A DNA stretch of 64,000 nt from Paenibacillus radicibacter (GCF_024721995.1 NZ_JANQBC010000015.1:62001-126000), one strand, 5' to 3'; shown: positions 50,495 to 60,613, counted from the stretch's first letter. The notes: generated by a model not told the origin, from the letters alone. Numbers and translations: made by a program.

Positions 50495-50523
50495 TTGCAT
50501 TGATTCGTACGTTATGATATATT
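50495..50523 (+). promoter_or_regulatory. SigA-type promoter of infC-rpmI-rplT
   Basis: TTGCAT (50495-50500) and TATATT (50518-50523) are 17 bases apart, about 195 bases before infC, leaving room for the leader RNA. Confidence 0.7.
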
Positions 50524-50529
50524 AGTTCA

Positions 50530-50700
50530 AGTGTTGTTTAACACTATGAAAAAGAAGAGGCGCCCGCTTCTCACCTGTCCGACTCATTGTTGGCTGGTTT
50601 ATGATGATTTTTCCTTTGCTAAAGCAATGTGATCAATGGGATGTGGGCCGATGTTGCACACATCCCTTTTATATTTGTAAACCGGTTTATTGATTTACCT
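50530..50700 (+). ncRNA. L20 leader (autoregulatory 5' UTR of infC-rpmI-rplT)
   Basis: The leader has a short GTGTT/AACAC hairpin, a GC-rich block around GAGGCGCCCGCTTCTC like the Bacillus L20 leader, and an attenuator at 50638-50676: GGGATGTG pairs with CACATCCC, then TTTTATATTT. In B. subtilis ribosomal protein L20 binds such a leader and promotes termination. The match is by recognition of conserved blocks and gene context. Confidence 0.75.
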
Positions 50701-50716
50701 ATGGAGGTGGAAGGCT

Positions 50717-51232
50717 ATTAGCAAGGACCATATGATTAATGATGAGATTCGCGTGAAAGAAGTACGTTTGATTGGTTCCGATGGTGAGCAATTAGGTATT
50801 ACACTTACACGTGAAGCACTTCAGATGGCAATTGACGCTAACCTTGATTTGGTTAATGTAGCTCCAACAGCGAAACCGCCTGTATGTCGCATTATGGACT
50901 ATGGCAAGTTCCGCTATGAGCAGCAGAAGAAAGAGAAAGAAGCTCGCAAGAATCAAAAAGTGGTGGACATCAAAGAAATCCGCCTAAGTGCGACAATTGA
51001 TGAGCATGATTTCCAAACTAAGCTGCGTAATGCGGTTAAATTCTTAAAAGACGGCGACAAAGTGAAAGCTTCTGTTCGTTTCCGTGGTCGTGAGATTGCT
51101 CATGCTTCAATCGGTAAAAAGGTGCTTGATCGCCTAGCAACTGAAACAGCTGAAATTTCCTCGATTGAGCGCGCTCCTAAGCTTGAGGGTCGCTCCATGA
51201 TTATGATTTTAACACCAAAAGCGACGACTTAA
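50717..51232 (+). CDS. infC: Translation initiation factor IF-3 (ATT start)
   Basis: This 171-residue IF-3 prevents premature subunit joining and checks start-codon choice. The product begins at ATT 50717, giving the Bacillus-like N-terminus (M)[22 protein letters not shown] initiation of infC is a known autoregulatory device since IF-3 discriminates against it. GGAGGTGG lies six bases upstream; no ATG or GTG fits the frame near it. Domains: N-terminal (residues 10-75), linker [16 protein letters not shown]-terminal domain with [18 protein letters not shown]. Confidence 0.95.
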   Translation: MSKDHMINDEIRVKEVRLIGSDGEQLGITLTREALQMAIDANLDLVNVAPTAKPPVCRIMDYGKFRYEQQKKEKEARKNQKVVDIKEIRLSATIDEHDFQTKLRNAVKFLKDGDKVKASVRFRGREIAHASIGKKVLDRLATETAEISSIERAPKLEGRSMIMILTPKATT

Positions 51233-51257
51233 ATTTTTATTCGAGGAGGATATTCCC

Positions 51258-51458
51258 ATGCCAAAAATGAAAACTCATAGTTCTTTGAAAGACCGTTTCA
51301 AAGTAACTGGAACAGGTAAAGTAAAAAGACATAAAGCAAACAAGAACCACTTGTTGTCCGCTAAATCCGGACGTCAAAAGCGTGTACTAGGCAAGAGCAC
51401 TTTGATGGCTACTGGTGACGTAAGTCGCTTGAAGCAAGGTCTTAACAACTTAAAATAA
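51258..51458 (+). CDS. rpmI: 50S ribosomal protein L35
   Basis: This 66-residue basic protein begins PKMKTHSSLKDRFKVTGTGK and has KRHKANKNHLLSAKSGRQKR, the L35 signature. It is the second gene of the infC operon, controlled with it by the L20 leader. ATG 51258 is behind CGAGGAGG. Confidence 0.97.
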   Translation: MPKMKTHSSLKDRFKVTGTGKVKRHKANKNHLLSAKSGRQKRVLGKSTLMATGDVSRLKQGLNNLK

Positions 51459-51512
51459 TTATGTGAATGGACTTTATAGTTCAACATTCATCATATCCAG
51501 GAGGTATTTACT

Positions 51513-51872
51513 ATGGCTAGAGTCAAGGGCGGCTTTACAAACCGTCGTCGTCATAAAAAAGTATTAAAACTCGCTAAAGGTTATTTCGGTTCCAAACACC
51601 GTCTATTTAAAACTGCACAGGAGCAAGTATTCAAATCCCTTGTGTACGCATACCGCGATCGTCGCGCTAAGAAGCGTGATTTCCGCAAATTATGGATCAC
51701 TCGTATTAATGCGGCTGCTCGTATTAACGGTTTGTCCTACTCCAAATTGATGTTCGGTCTTAAGCTTGCTGGTATCGAAGTTAACCGTAAGATCCTTGCT
51801 GATCTAGCTGTTAACGATGCTAAAGCATTCGCTGATCTTGCATCTGCTGCAAAAACAAAAATTAATGCTTAA
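51513..51872 (+). CDS. rplT: 50S ribosomal protein L20
   Basis: This 119-residue protein begins [20 protein letters not shown] and contains [20 protein letters not shown] and [10 protein letters not shown]-type residues of L20. Besides its structural role in 23S rRNA assembly it is the repressor of this operon in Bacillus, acting on the leader at 50.5 kb. ATG 51513 follows CCAGGAGG. Confidence 0.97.
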   Translation: MARVKGGFTNRRRHKKVLKLAKGYFGSKHRLFKTAQEQVFKSLVYAYRDRRAKKRDFRKLWITRINAAARINGLSYSKLMFGLKLAGIEVNRKILADLAVNDAKAFADLASAAKTKINA

Positions 51873-51885
51873 TTAGCATTGTCAA

Positions 51886-51921
51886 AACACCTTATGGTTA
51901 TATGCCATAAGGTGTTTTTTT
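51886..51921. terminator. Terminator of the infC operon
   Basis: AACACCTTATGG pairs perfectly with CCATAAGGTGTT around TTATATG-type loop, followed by T-run, between convergent genes. Confidence 0.9.
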
Positions 51922-51940
51922 GTTTCTTGATATCGTTTTT

Positions 51941-52918
51941 TTATACGGTTGAGCGCGGAATGAAATGAATAGGCAGCTCTTGATGATGGGGCTGTTCACA
52001 TTCTCCGATTAGCTGCTTGTATACTGTTTCACAGGCAAGCCTACCAACTTCGAAAGTCGGGAGCTTGATTGTTGTAATATCCATAGCACGTGAGATAGGT
52101 TGATCATCAAAACCAATAACTGCGAGGTCTTCAGGAACGCGTACTCCATGCTTCTTGGCACTACTTATAATGCCAGCTGCGCCTATATCGCCGGCGACAA
52201 GGATCGCTGTAGGCTTCTCGTTTAATTGCATGATGCGTTCAAGCACCCCAGTACCATCTTCAAAAGTATAGACCATATTAAAGATCCAGTCTGGATTGGG
52301 TACTTGGTCAATGGTAGCAAGTTGATCATGGAAAGCGCGAATACGATTGTGGCTGTTATTACTCTCTGGACGACCGATGGTGTAACCAATACGGTGGTGA
52401 CCTTTGGTTATTAAATAATTGACCCCCATCGCAAATCCATTGTAGTGATCCACGTAAACAGAAGAGATCGAGCGGCCTTCCGCATTTTCACAGGTAATAA
52501 TAGGTCCATAAGGGAGATAGGATTCAATCAACTCCCATTCTAGTACCTTGGAGCAGATAATGACGCCATCAATCTGTTTGCGTCTTAGCATCTCAAGCAC
52601 TTTACGTTCTTCTTCTTGTTCGTATTGGGTTTGACACAAGACGAGTTGATAGTTGTATTCTAATGCTTGCTGCGCAATGCCTTCGATCATGGAACCGAAG
52701 TAATGGTGATTCACGAATGGGACAACAACACCGATCATGGAGGTGTGTCCTTTGACAAGCTGCACGGCGTTCTGATTAGGTGTATAGTTCAATTGCCGAA
52801 TTGCTTGAAGTACAGCTTCCCGCTTATCTGGCTTTACATAAGGGTGATTATTAAGTACACGAGAAACGGTCGTAATCGAAACGCCGGCTATTTGTGCAAT
52901 TTGTTTAATATTAGCCAT
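51941..52918 (-). CDS. LacI family transcriptional regulator
   Basis: This 325-residue regulator has the LacI helix-turn-helix and hinge (NIKQIAQIAGVSITTVSRVL, NHPYVKPDKREAVLQAI) and a periplasmic-binding-like sensor domain with DGVIICSKVLEWELI, AILVAGDIGAAGIISSAK and LAVIGFDDQPISRAMDI. It probably binds a sugar or sugar phosphate. The start is ATG 52918 behind AAGGAG. It is divergent from a HAD phosphatase gene with a good promoter between them; control of that gene is plausible but not shown. Confidence 0.9.
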   Translation of the reverse strand: MANIKQIAQIAGVSITTVSRVLNNHPYVKPDKREAVLQAIRQLNYTPNQNAVQLVKGHTSMIGVVVPFVNHHYFGSMIEGIAQQALEYNYQLVLCQTQYEQEEERKVLEMLRRKQIDGVIICSKVLEWELIESYLPYGPIITCENAEGRSISSVYVDHYNGFAMGVNYLITKGHHRIGYTIGRPESNNSHNRIRAFHDQLATIDQVPNPDWIFNMVYTFEDGTGVLERIMQLNEKPTAILVAGDIGAAGIISSAKKHGVRVPEDLAVIGFDDQPISRAMDITTIKLPTFEVGRLACETVYKQLIGECEQPHHQELPIHFIPRSTV

Positions 52919-53001
52919 AAAAAGATCTCCTTGACATGAAATGCTTTTCACACATTAAGCTTGATTTGTAAGTGGTCGGTTTGATCGGCGCAACCGTAAA
53001 T

Positions 53002-53029
53002 TGGGCGTAACGATCAGCCGGCTATAATA
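53002..53029 (+). promoter_or_regulatory. Promoter of the HAD phosphatase gene
   Basis: TTGGGC (53002-53007) and TATAAT (53024-53029) are 16 bases apart. Initiation near 53036 supports the ATG at 53052 and argues against the earlier in-frame codon at 53037. Confidence 0.6.
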
Positions 53030-53051
53030 AGCATAATTGGGGGCAACGCAA

Positions 53052-53837
53052 ATGAAAAGCACAATTGTATTTTTTGATATAGACGGTACTCTACTGAATC
53101 AGAACAAGGAGGTACTCGACTCTACGCGTAAGGCGATTAAGCAATTACAAGACAAGGGTGTTTATACTGCGATTGCGACAGGTCGGACGCCACACTTATT
53201 CGATTGGCTCTGTGAAGAACTGAATATCAACACTTTTGTGTCGATGAACGGGCAATATGTTGTTTTTGAAGGTGAAATCATATACAACAACCCGATGAAT
53301 GCACAGCATATACATGAGCTTGCACAATTAGTGGAGTGTAATGGTGATGCACTCGCATATGTGAATGAAGTTGATATACGCTCAAGTAGAGAGGGTCACC
53401 TGCTATTTGAAGAGGTGTTTGGCTACTACAAGATGGAATATCCAATCGCTGATCGTGATTTTTATAAACATACAGATGTACATCAGGTTACAATTATTTG
53501 TGAGCAAGATCAATTGTCTGGTTATGTAGAAAAATTTCCGCAATTTAATTTTGTGCCTGTTCACGAGGGTGGTGCAGATATTTTGCCCAAAGGTTGTTCG
53601 AAAGCATCAGGTATTGCTTACATTTTGGAGCGCGGTGGATTCAAGTTGGAGAATACTTTTGCATTCGGTGACGGGGATAATGACATTGAGATGCTTGGTG
53701 CTGTAGGAGTTGGCGTTGCGATGGGCAATGCATCAACCCACGTGCAAAAGCATGCAAATTATATTACCGCTTCTTGCGATCATGACGGGATATATGAGGC
53801 TTTAGTAAAGTTTGAACTTGTCGAAAAGGATGAATAG
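53052..53837 (+). CDS. HAD-superfamily (Cof-type) phosphatase
   Basis: This 261-residue Cof-type (class IIB) phosphatase has the nucleophile motif TIVFFDIDGTLLNQ, motif II AIATGRTPHLFDW, Lys in ILPKGCSKASGIAYIL and motif IV FAFGDGDNDIEMLGAV. These enzymes dephosphorylate sugar phosphates, flavins or similar metabolites; substrate unknown. The neighbouring divergent LacI regulator hints at carbohydrate metabolism. ATG 53052 has only a GGGGG-like site. Confidence 0.87.
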   Translation: MKSTIVFFDIDGTLLNQNKEVLDSTRKAIKQLQDKGVYTAIATGRTPHLFDWLCEELNINTFVSMNGQYVVFEGEIIYNNPMNAQHIHELAQLVECNGDALAYVNEVDIRSSREGHLLFEEVFGYYKMEYPIADRDFYKHTDVHQVTIICEQDQLSGYVEKFPQFNFVPVHEGGADILPKGCSKASGIAYILERGGFKLENTFAFGDGDNDIEMLGAVGVGVAMGNASTHVQKHANYITASCDHDGIYEALVKFELVEKDE

Positions 53838-53838
53838 A

Positions 53839-53852
53839 TGAAATCGCTTTCT
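53839..53852 (+). promoter_or_regulatory. cre site (CcpA box) upstream of ilvB
   Basis: TGAAATCGCTTTCT matches 13 of 14 positions of the cre consensus TGWAANCGNTNWCA. Its centre lies about 88 bases upstream of the predicted ilvB start point, near the position from which CcpA activates the B. subtilis ilv-leu operon. Confidence 0.6.
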
Positions 53853-53896
53853 TTAAATGAATTGCGTCATTCATTTAAAAATTCTCATAAATGTGC

Positions 53897-53926
53897 TTGA
53901 CTAGTCTGAATAAGAGAGTCTATAAT
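53897..53926 (+). promoter_or_regulatory. SigA-type promoter of the ilv-leu operon
   Basis: TTGACT (53897-53902) and TATAAT (53921-53926) are 18 bases apart, upstream of the T-box leader. Confidence 0.8.
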
Positions 53927-53932
53927 AACTTC

Positions 53933-54263
53933 TAACTTACAAGAAATTGTTATCGGCTATGAAGAGGACGAAGTTTTAAGGGCACTTATGCGCAGAGAGC
54001 GATGGACTTGCTGAAACCATTGCCTTAATCCCTTAGTTACGAGCTCACCTCGGAGCCATTTTTCTGAAAAGATTGCAGATAATGCGATCCTACTAGGAAA
54101 AATCGGATTCGCACACGTTACCGTGCGTCGGTTTAGAGGATCTAAACCTGCTGAGGTCATAATCTGTGAAGAATATGACAAATTTGGGTGGTACCACGAA
54201 AAGCAATCAAGCCTTTCGTCCCGTTGCACGCTTTACATGCGTCGCGGGATTGAAGGGCTTTTT
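53933..54263 (+). ncRNA. T-box leader of ilvB (probably leucine-sensing)
   Basis: The leader has the stem I elements GAAGAGGACGAAG, GCAGAGAGCGATGG and GCTGAAACC, the T-box GGGTGGTACCACG (54186-54198) that pairs with the uncharged tRNA end, and a terminator formed by AAGCCTTTCGTCCCG pairing with CGGGATTGAAGGGCTT before TTTTTAT. A CTC triplet at 54044-54046 (GAGCTCACC) is the best candidate leucine specifier. The identity of the specifier is a tentative reading; the T-box itself is firm. Confidence 0.9.
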
Positions 54264-54297
54264 ATATTTTTAGCCATTTTTTGAGAGGAGGATTCAC

Positions 54298-56046
54298 ATG
54301 AACGTTGAGACAACGCTTAAGAAGTCAAAAGAAGAATTGATTGAAAAATTAAAACAACCAGAATTAATTACAGGTTCTGAAATTTTACTCCGCTCTTTGC
54401 TGCTAGAGGGTGTGGAATGCGTCTTCGGTTATCCGGGTGGTGCGGTTCTATACATCTACGATGCGATGCATGGGTTCTCAGATTTCAACCATTTGCTTAC
54501 ACGCCATGAACAAGGCGCGATTCACGCAGCAGATGGTTACGCAAGATCGACTGGTAAAGTGGGTGTATGTATTGCCACTTCCGGCCCGGGGGCGACTAAC
54601 CTCGTCACAGGCATTGCGACAGCATACATGGATTCCGTTCCACTCGTTGTAATTACAGGCAACGTCGCGACAACCGCGATTGGTACGGATGCTTTCCAAG
54701 AAGCAGATATCACTGGCATTACGATGCCGATTACGAAGCACAGCTACTTAGTGCGTGATGTGAATGACTTAGCTCGCACGATTCATGAAGCATTCCACAT
54801 TGCAAACACAGGACGTAAAGGCCCCGTGCTAATCGATATTCCGAAGGATGTATCGGCGCACAAGACGATCTTCGCACCCGTGACGGAAGAAGTGAATATC
54901 CGCGGATATCACCCGACATTCAATCCGAATAAGCTTCAAGTTGATAAGCTGCTTAAAGCAATCGAAGAAGCGGAGCAGCCGCTTATTATCGCAGGTGGCG
55001 GGGTTGTATATGCGAACGCGGCAGAGCAATTGCTTGAGTTCGTCAACAAAACACGCATCCCAGTAACGACGACATTACTTGGACTTAGTGGATTCCCAAG
55101 TGGTCATGACTTATGGCTAGGAATGCCAGGTATGCATGGCACATATGCGGCGAACACAGCGATTCAAAATGCAGATCTCCTGATCTCAATCGGAGCACGC
55201 TTCGATGATCGCGTAACGATGAGCTTAGACGGATTCGCACCGAATGCGAAGAAAGTTGCTCATATTGACGTTGATCCAGCCGAGATCGGCAAGAACATTA
55301 AGACAGACATTCCGGTTGTTGGTGATGTACTCGCTGTTCTCGAATATGCGAATACAAAAGCAACCAAAGCACCATGTGAAGATTGGATTCGCACGGTACA
55401 AGACAATGCGAAGAACTTCCCACTTCGTTACATCGATTCAGAAGATGAACTTAAACCGCAGTTCGTAGTGGAATTGATTAATGATACAACAAATGGTGAA
55501 GCGATCATTACAACGGATGTGGGTCAACATCAAATGTGGGCTGCCCAATATTATAAATTTAAACATCCGCGTTCGTTCGTATCATCTGGCGGTCTAGGCA
55601 CAATGGGCTTTGGTTTCCCATCTGCGATTGGTGCACAGCTCGGTAATCCAGATAAGACGGTTGTATCGATTAATGGTGACGGTGGCATGCAGATGTGTGC
55701 GCAAGAACTTGCGATCTGTGCGATTAATAACATTCCAGTGAAAATCGTCATTATTAACAATCAAGTGCTCGGAATGGTGCGTCAATGGCAAGAAATCATC
55801 TATGATGCACGTTACAGTCATATTGATCTAGCAGGATCACCAGATTTCGTTAAACTGGCTGAAGCATATGGTGTAAAAGGTTTACGTGCAACGAATAAAG
55901 AACAGGCACGCGATGCTTGGGAAGAAGCACTCAATACGCCAGGACCAGTCGTTGTGGAATTCGTCGTTCGCAAACATGAGAATGTTTACCCTATGGTGAC
56001 AGCAGGAACTACACTAAGTGACATGATTATGGGGGACTCGATATGA
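54298..56046 (+). CDS. ilvB: Acetolactate synthase large subunit
   Basis: This 582-residue TPP enzyme makes acetolactate or acetohydroxybutyrate in branched-chain amino acid synthesis. Motifs are VFGYPGGAVLYIYDAM, the catalytic Glu in LLTRHEQGAIHAADGYAR, FQEADITGITMPITKHSYLV, and the TPP-binding SINGDGGMQMCAQELAIC ending at VIINNQVLGMVRQWQ. A roughly 20-residue N-terminal extension precedes the first domain. ATG 54298 is behind GAGAGGAGG. It is first in the operon controlled by the T-box, and the small subunit overlaps it by four bases. Confidence 0.96.
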   Translation: MNVETTLKKSKEELIEKLKQPELITGSEILLRSLLLEGVECVFGYPGGAVLYIYDAMHGFSDFNHLLTRHEQGAIHAADGYARSTGKVGVCIATSGPGATNLVTGIATAYMDSVPLVVITGNVATTAIGTDAFQEADITGITMPITKHSYLVRDVNDLARTIHEAFHIANTGRKGPVLIDIPKDVSAHKTIFAPVTEEVNIRGYHPTFNPNKLQVDKLLKAIEEAEQPLIIAGGGVVYANAAEQLLEFVNKTRIPVTTTLLGLSGFPSGHDLWLGMPGMHGTYAANTAIQNADLLISIGARFDDRVTMSLDGFAPNAKKVAHIDVDPAEIGKNIKTDIPVVGDVLAVLEYANTKATKAPCEDWIRTVQDNAKNFPLRYIDSEDELKPQFVVELINDTTNGEAIITTDVGQHQMWAAQYYKFKHPRSFVSSGGLGTMGFGFPSAIGAQLGNPDKTVVSINGDGGMQMCAQELAICAINNIPVKIVIINNQVLGMVRQWQEIIYDARYSHIDLAGSPDFVKLAEAYGVKGLRATNKEQARDAWEEALNTPGPVVVEFVVRKHENVYPMVTAGTTLSDMIMGDSI

Positions 56047-56534
56047 TCATTCGCAAATATACGATATCTATTCTTGTAAACAATCAGCCAGGGGTTCTGC
56101 AGCGTGTATCGGGACTATTCGGCCGTAGAGGATTTAACATTGAGAGTATTACAGTTGGGGAATCAGAAGAGATTGGATTATCTCGCATGGTGATTGTAAC
56201 CGAAGGCGATGACAAGACACTCGAACAAATCTCCAAACAGCTATATAAATTGATCGACGTGATCAAAGTAATCGATCTTAGCGCAAGTCCGATGGTGGCA
56301 CGCGAGCTTGGATTGATTAAAGTAAGTGCTGATCCGCAAGCACGTCCAGAGATTATCGGGATCGTCGAGACGTTCCGCGCATCCATCGTTGATATCGGAC
56401 CAAGCTCCTTAATCGTTCAAGTGGTGGGAGATTCCGAGAAGATCGATGCTATGATTGAACTGCTTCGTCCATACGGAATTAAGGAATTATCAAGAACAGG
56501 TGCAACGGCAATGATTCGTGGAGCTGTTCGATAA
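56043..56534 (+). CDS. ilvH: Acetolactate synthase small subunit
   Basis: This 163-residue regulatory subunit has an N-terminal ACT domain (ISILVNNQPGVLQRVSGLFG, RGFNIESITVG) and a second ACT-like C-terminal domain (RPEIIGIVETFRASIVDIG, RPYGIKELSRTGATAMIRG). It confers valine feedback inhibition and full activity on IlvB. The ATG overlaps the ilvB stop (ATGA). Called ilvN in some genomes. Confidence 0.94.
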   Translation: MIIRKYTISILVNNQPGVLQRVSGLFGRRGFNIESITVGESEEIGLSRMVIVTEGDDKTLEQISKQLYKLIDVIKVIDLSASPMVARELGLIKVSADPQARPEIIGIVETFRASIVDIGPSSLIVQVVGDSEKIDAMIELLRPYGIKELSRTGATAMIRGAVR

Positions 56535-56557
56535 GTAAATGCACATAAAGTAATTTT

Positions 56558-56572
56558 AATTTTCAGATAATT
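56558..56572 (+). promoter_or_regulatory. CodY box inside the ilv-leu operon
   Basis: AATTTTCAGATAATT matches the CodY consensus AATTTTCWGAAAATT at 14 of 15 positions. It lies between ilvH and ilvC. CodY with branched-chain amino acids and GTP would repress there, as an internal promoter block or a transcription roadblock. Confidence 0.65.
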
Positions 56573-56584
56573 TAAAGGTTTTGG

Positions 56585-57703
<1,119 letters not shown>

Positions 57704-57704
57704 G

Positions 57705-59249
57705 ATGAGAAAAATATACTTCTTCGATACGACTTTACGCGACGGGGAGCAATCCCCGGGCGTTAATCTCAACATGAGAGAGAAAGTTGAGATTGCCTTG
57801 CAGCTAGAGAAACTTGGCATTGATCGGATGGAAGCGGGATTTCCTGCGGCATCCCCTGGTGATCTAGAAGGAGTAGCATCTGTGGCTAAGGCAATTAAGA
57901 ATGCAACTGTTGTTGGGCTGGCTCGTTCGAGAGAGACTGACATTGACGCGGTACGCGAGGCACTTATTGCGGCGCAGGACCCTTGCATTCACTTGTTTCT
58001 AGCAACGTCTCCGATTCACCGGGAGCATAAGCTTCGGATGAGTAAACAGCAAGTGCTTGAATCTGCTGAAGCTGCGATCAAATATGCGAAGCGTTATTTT
58101 GACAAAATCGAGTTTTCGCCTGAAGATGCAGGTCGTACAGAGCTGGACTTCTTATGCGAAGTGACAGAGATGGCGATTCGCGCAGGTGCGACTGTTATCA
58201 ATATTCCGGACACGGTAGGGTTCTTGACCCCTTATGAGTACGGGAACATTTTCCGAACGTTAAAAGAAAACGTACCTGGCATTGAGAAGGTGCAGCTGAG
58301 CACGCACTGTCATAACGATCTTGGGATGGCGACGGCGAACGCATTAGCCGCGATTATGAATGGTGCTGATCAGGTGGAAGGTACGATTAACGGAATTGGA
58401 GAGCGTGCAGGTAACACTTCGCTTGAAGAGATTGCAATGGCCCTTGAGACTCGTGCTGAGTTCTACAATGCGAAATCGTCCCTTGTGCTTAGTGAAATTG
58501 CGCGTACTTCCCGCCTTGTAAGCAAGCTGACAGGCATGCCTGTTCCGGGAAATAAAGCAATTGTTGGGGCGAATGCGTTTGCGCATGAATCGGGAATTCA
58601 TCAAGACGGCATGCTAAAAGAGAAGACGACTTATGAGATCATGTCACCTGAGACGATTGGTCTAAAAGAGAGCAAGCTTGTGCTCGGTAAACACTCAGGT
58701 CGTCATGCTTTCCGTGAGAAGCTAATCGATATGGGTTATCAATTGGATGATGAGCAATTGAATATTGCATTTGCGAAATTCAAGAACTTGGCGGATCGCA
58801 AGAAAAATGTTCTTGCCGAAGATATTCGCGCGTTACTCGAGGAAAAGTTGACAGGCACTCCTGAGGTCTATAAGCTAGAGATGATGCAACTTTCCTATGG
58901 CAACCAATCTGTGCCAACTGCTTCTGTACGAATTCAGGCAGCAGATGGTATGATTGAAGAAGCCGCAATCGGCAACGGTTCGGTAGATGCGATCTACAAA
59001 TCTATTGATAAAGCGACCGGGGAAGAGACGGAGCTTGAAGATTATAAGATCTATTCGGTCTCACAAGGTAAAGATGCACTTGGTGAAGTTCATGTTATTT
59101 TGCGTCAAGGTGAGTGGTCTGTACAAGGTCGGGGCATATCAACAGATATTCTCGAAGCGAGTGCGAAAGCTTATATTGATGCGATTAACCGACTCATTGA
59201 CAAAAGAACGACACATCCAACAACTCGCAGTCATGTTGCGTTAATTTAA
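57705..59249 (+). CDS. leuA: 2-isopropylmalate synthase
   Basis: This 514-residue enzyme condenses acetyl-CoA with 2-oxoisovalerate, the first committed step of leucine synthesis. The TIM barrel begins FFDTTLRDGEQSPGVNL (metal-binding Asp) and has STHCHNDLGMATANALAAI and GTINGIGERAGNTSLEEIAM; the C-terminal third is the regulatory LeuA dimer domain (TASVRIQAADGMIEEAAIGN). It starts one base after the ilvC stop with a weak site, so coupling to ilvC is likely. A terminator follows; leuB and leuCD are not directly downstream. Confidence 0.96.
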   Translation: MRKIYFFDTTLRDGEQSPGVNLNMREKVEIALQLEKLGIDRMEAGFPAASPGDLEGVASVAKAIKNATVVGLARSRETDIDAVREALIAAQDPCIHLFLATSPIHREHKLRMSKQQVLESAEAAIKYAKRYFDKIEFSPEDAGRTELDFLCEVTEMAIRAGATVINIPDTVGFLTPYEYGNIFRTLKENVPGIEKVQLSTHCHNDLGMATANALAAIMNGADQVEGTINGIGERAGNTSLEEIAMALETRAEFYNAKSSLVLSEIARTSRLVSKLTGMPVPGNKAIVGANAFAHESGIHQDGMLKEKTTYEIMSPETIGLKESKLVLGKHSGRHAFREKLIDMGYQLDDEQLNIAFAKFKNLADRKKNVLAEDIRALLEEKLTGTPEVYKLEMMQLSYGNQSVPTASVRIQAADGMIEEAAIGNGSVDAIYKSIDKATGEETELEDYKIYSVSQGKDALGEVHVILRQGEWSVQGRGISTDILEASAKAYIDAINRLIDKRTTHPTTRSHVALI

Positions 59250-59255
59250 AGAGAG

Positions 59256-59292
59256 ACACCCGACTCAGGCTGTTACGAGTAGGGTGTTTTTT
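59256..59292 (+). terminator. Terminator of the ilvB-ilvH-ilvC-leuA operon
   Basis: ACACCCGACTC pairs with GAGTAGGGTGT around an 10-base loop, followed by T6. Confidence 0.85.
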
Positions 59293-59328
59293 CAAAAATG
59301 CAGGTTGGATAAAAAAGGAGAATCAAGC

Positions 59329-60525
59329 ATGAACTATCAATTTTCGAAGTCACTTGATGGATTCTCATCCTCAGCAGTACGTGACATCCTCAAGTTAACA
59401 CAAGGCAAGTCCATTATTTCTTTCGCAGGTGGTCTGCCCGCTGAAGAATTGTTCCCGATTGAAGCAGTGAGAGAAGCTGTGAATCGCGTAATGGATCAAG
59501 GAAAAGGTGCGCTTCAATACGGACTGACAGAAGGATATATTCCCCTTCGTCAGAGTATTGCCAAATGGATGGGTGAAAAAGGAATCAACGTAAGTATTGA
59601 TGAAATGCTTATTACCACAGGTTCCCAACAGGCTATTGATCTGTTAACACGCATTTATATTGATCCAGGTGATGTTATTCTTGTTGAAGAGCCTACATAT
59701 TTAGCGGCGATTCAAGTATTCCAGTCCCGTGGAGCGAAGATCGTATCCGTTCGTGGAGATCAGGATGGACTTGATCCTGATGATCTGAAAGCGAAGATTA
59801 AGGAGCACAATCCGAAACTTGCTTATGTGATTCCGACATTCTCGAATCCAACTGGTAAAGTGTGGAGCTTAGAGCGCCGTCAAAGCGTGCTGAATATTTG
59901 CCAAGAAGCGAATGTACTTATTCTAGAAGATGATCCGTATGGTGAGATTAAATTCGGAGATACAGAGACGTATCCATCGATCTTCGCACTTAGCGGCAAG
60001 GCAGAAGGTTCTTGCGTGGTATACACAAGTACGTTCTCCAAGACTGTTGCTCCTGCACTACGCACAGGTTGGGTTGTAGGTGACGCTGATCTTATTCGCA
60101 ACATGACGCGGATGAAGCAAGCAGCTGACTTACATTCTTCTACACTCGATCAACAAACATTGTATCAGCTGATGGAGCACTTTGATCTGAATGGACATAT
60201 TCGTACGATTCGTGCGCACTATGAATCACGTATGCGCATTATGGCGGACTTGCTTAAAGAAAAGAACTGGCCGGGTGTCACTTGGGTTGAGCCTAAGGGT
60301 GGCATGTTCTTCTGGGTAGAGCTTCCTGAAGGGATGCGTGCAACAGATCTTCTTCCGAAAGCTGTGGAGCAAGGCGTTGCATTCGTACCGGGTTCTCCGT
60401 TCTATGCAGGAGATGCGAAGCACAATACGATGCGTCTGAACTACACGCACTCCGATGAAGAGAGCCTTCGTGAAGGTATGAACCGTCTAGATCGTGCGAT
60501 TCAGTCGATGTTGGCAGTTAAATAA
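59329..60525 (+). CDS. PLP-dependent aminotransferase (LysN/class I)
   Basis: This 398-residue class I/II aminotransferase resembles the LysN/2-aminoadipate and branched-chain type (fold I). Motifs are ISFAGGLPAEELFPIEAV, GALQYGLTEGYIPLRQSI, ILVEEPTYLAAIQVFQSRG, VIPTFSNPTGKVWS, EDDPYGEIKF and the PLP-lysine region YTSTFSKTVAPALRTGWVVG. Its place after leuA suggests it may transaminate branched-chain or aromatic keto acids (inference). ATG 59329 is behind AAAAAGGAG; an upstream frame overlapping the terminator is not the start. Confidence 0.88.
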   Translation: MNYQFSKSLDGFSSSAVRDILKLTQGKSIISFAGGLPAEELFPIEAVREAVNRVMDQGKGALQYGLTEGYIPLRQSIAKWMGEKGINVSIDEMLITTGSQQAIDLLTRIYIDPGDVILVEEPTYLAAIQVFQSRGAKIVSVRGDQDGLDPDDLKAKIKEHNPKLAYVIPTFSNPTGKVWSLERRQSVLNICQEANVLILEDDPYGEIKFGDTETYPSIFALSGKAEGSCVVYTSTFSKTVAPALRTGWVVGDADLIRNMTRMKQAADLHSSTLDQQTLYQLMEHFDLNGHIRTIRAHYESRMRIMADLLKEKNWPGVTWVEPKGGMFFWVELPEGMRATDLLPKAVEQGVAFVPGSPFYAGDAKHNTMRLNYTHSDEESLREGMNRLDRAIQSMLAVK

Positions 60526-60556
60526 TACAATAACGGATTAAGGTTTGAATAAAGAG

Positions 60557-60613
60557 TCCTTTCGATACGCGAAGATACTTGTGTCTTTAGCGCGACGAGG
60601 GGGCTTTTTTTCA
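60557..60613 (+). terminator. Probable terminator after the aminotransferase
   Basis: The outer AGTCC/GGGCT (one G-U) and CGA pairs plus an inner GCGAAGATAC-type stem enclose a T-run at 60606-60612. Confidence 0.5.

Noticed and set aside
52978-52997. CGGTT/AACCG inverted repeat as a LacI operator
   Set aside because: Arms are only five bases and the centre does not match a LacI-family half-site pattern; too weak to call.
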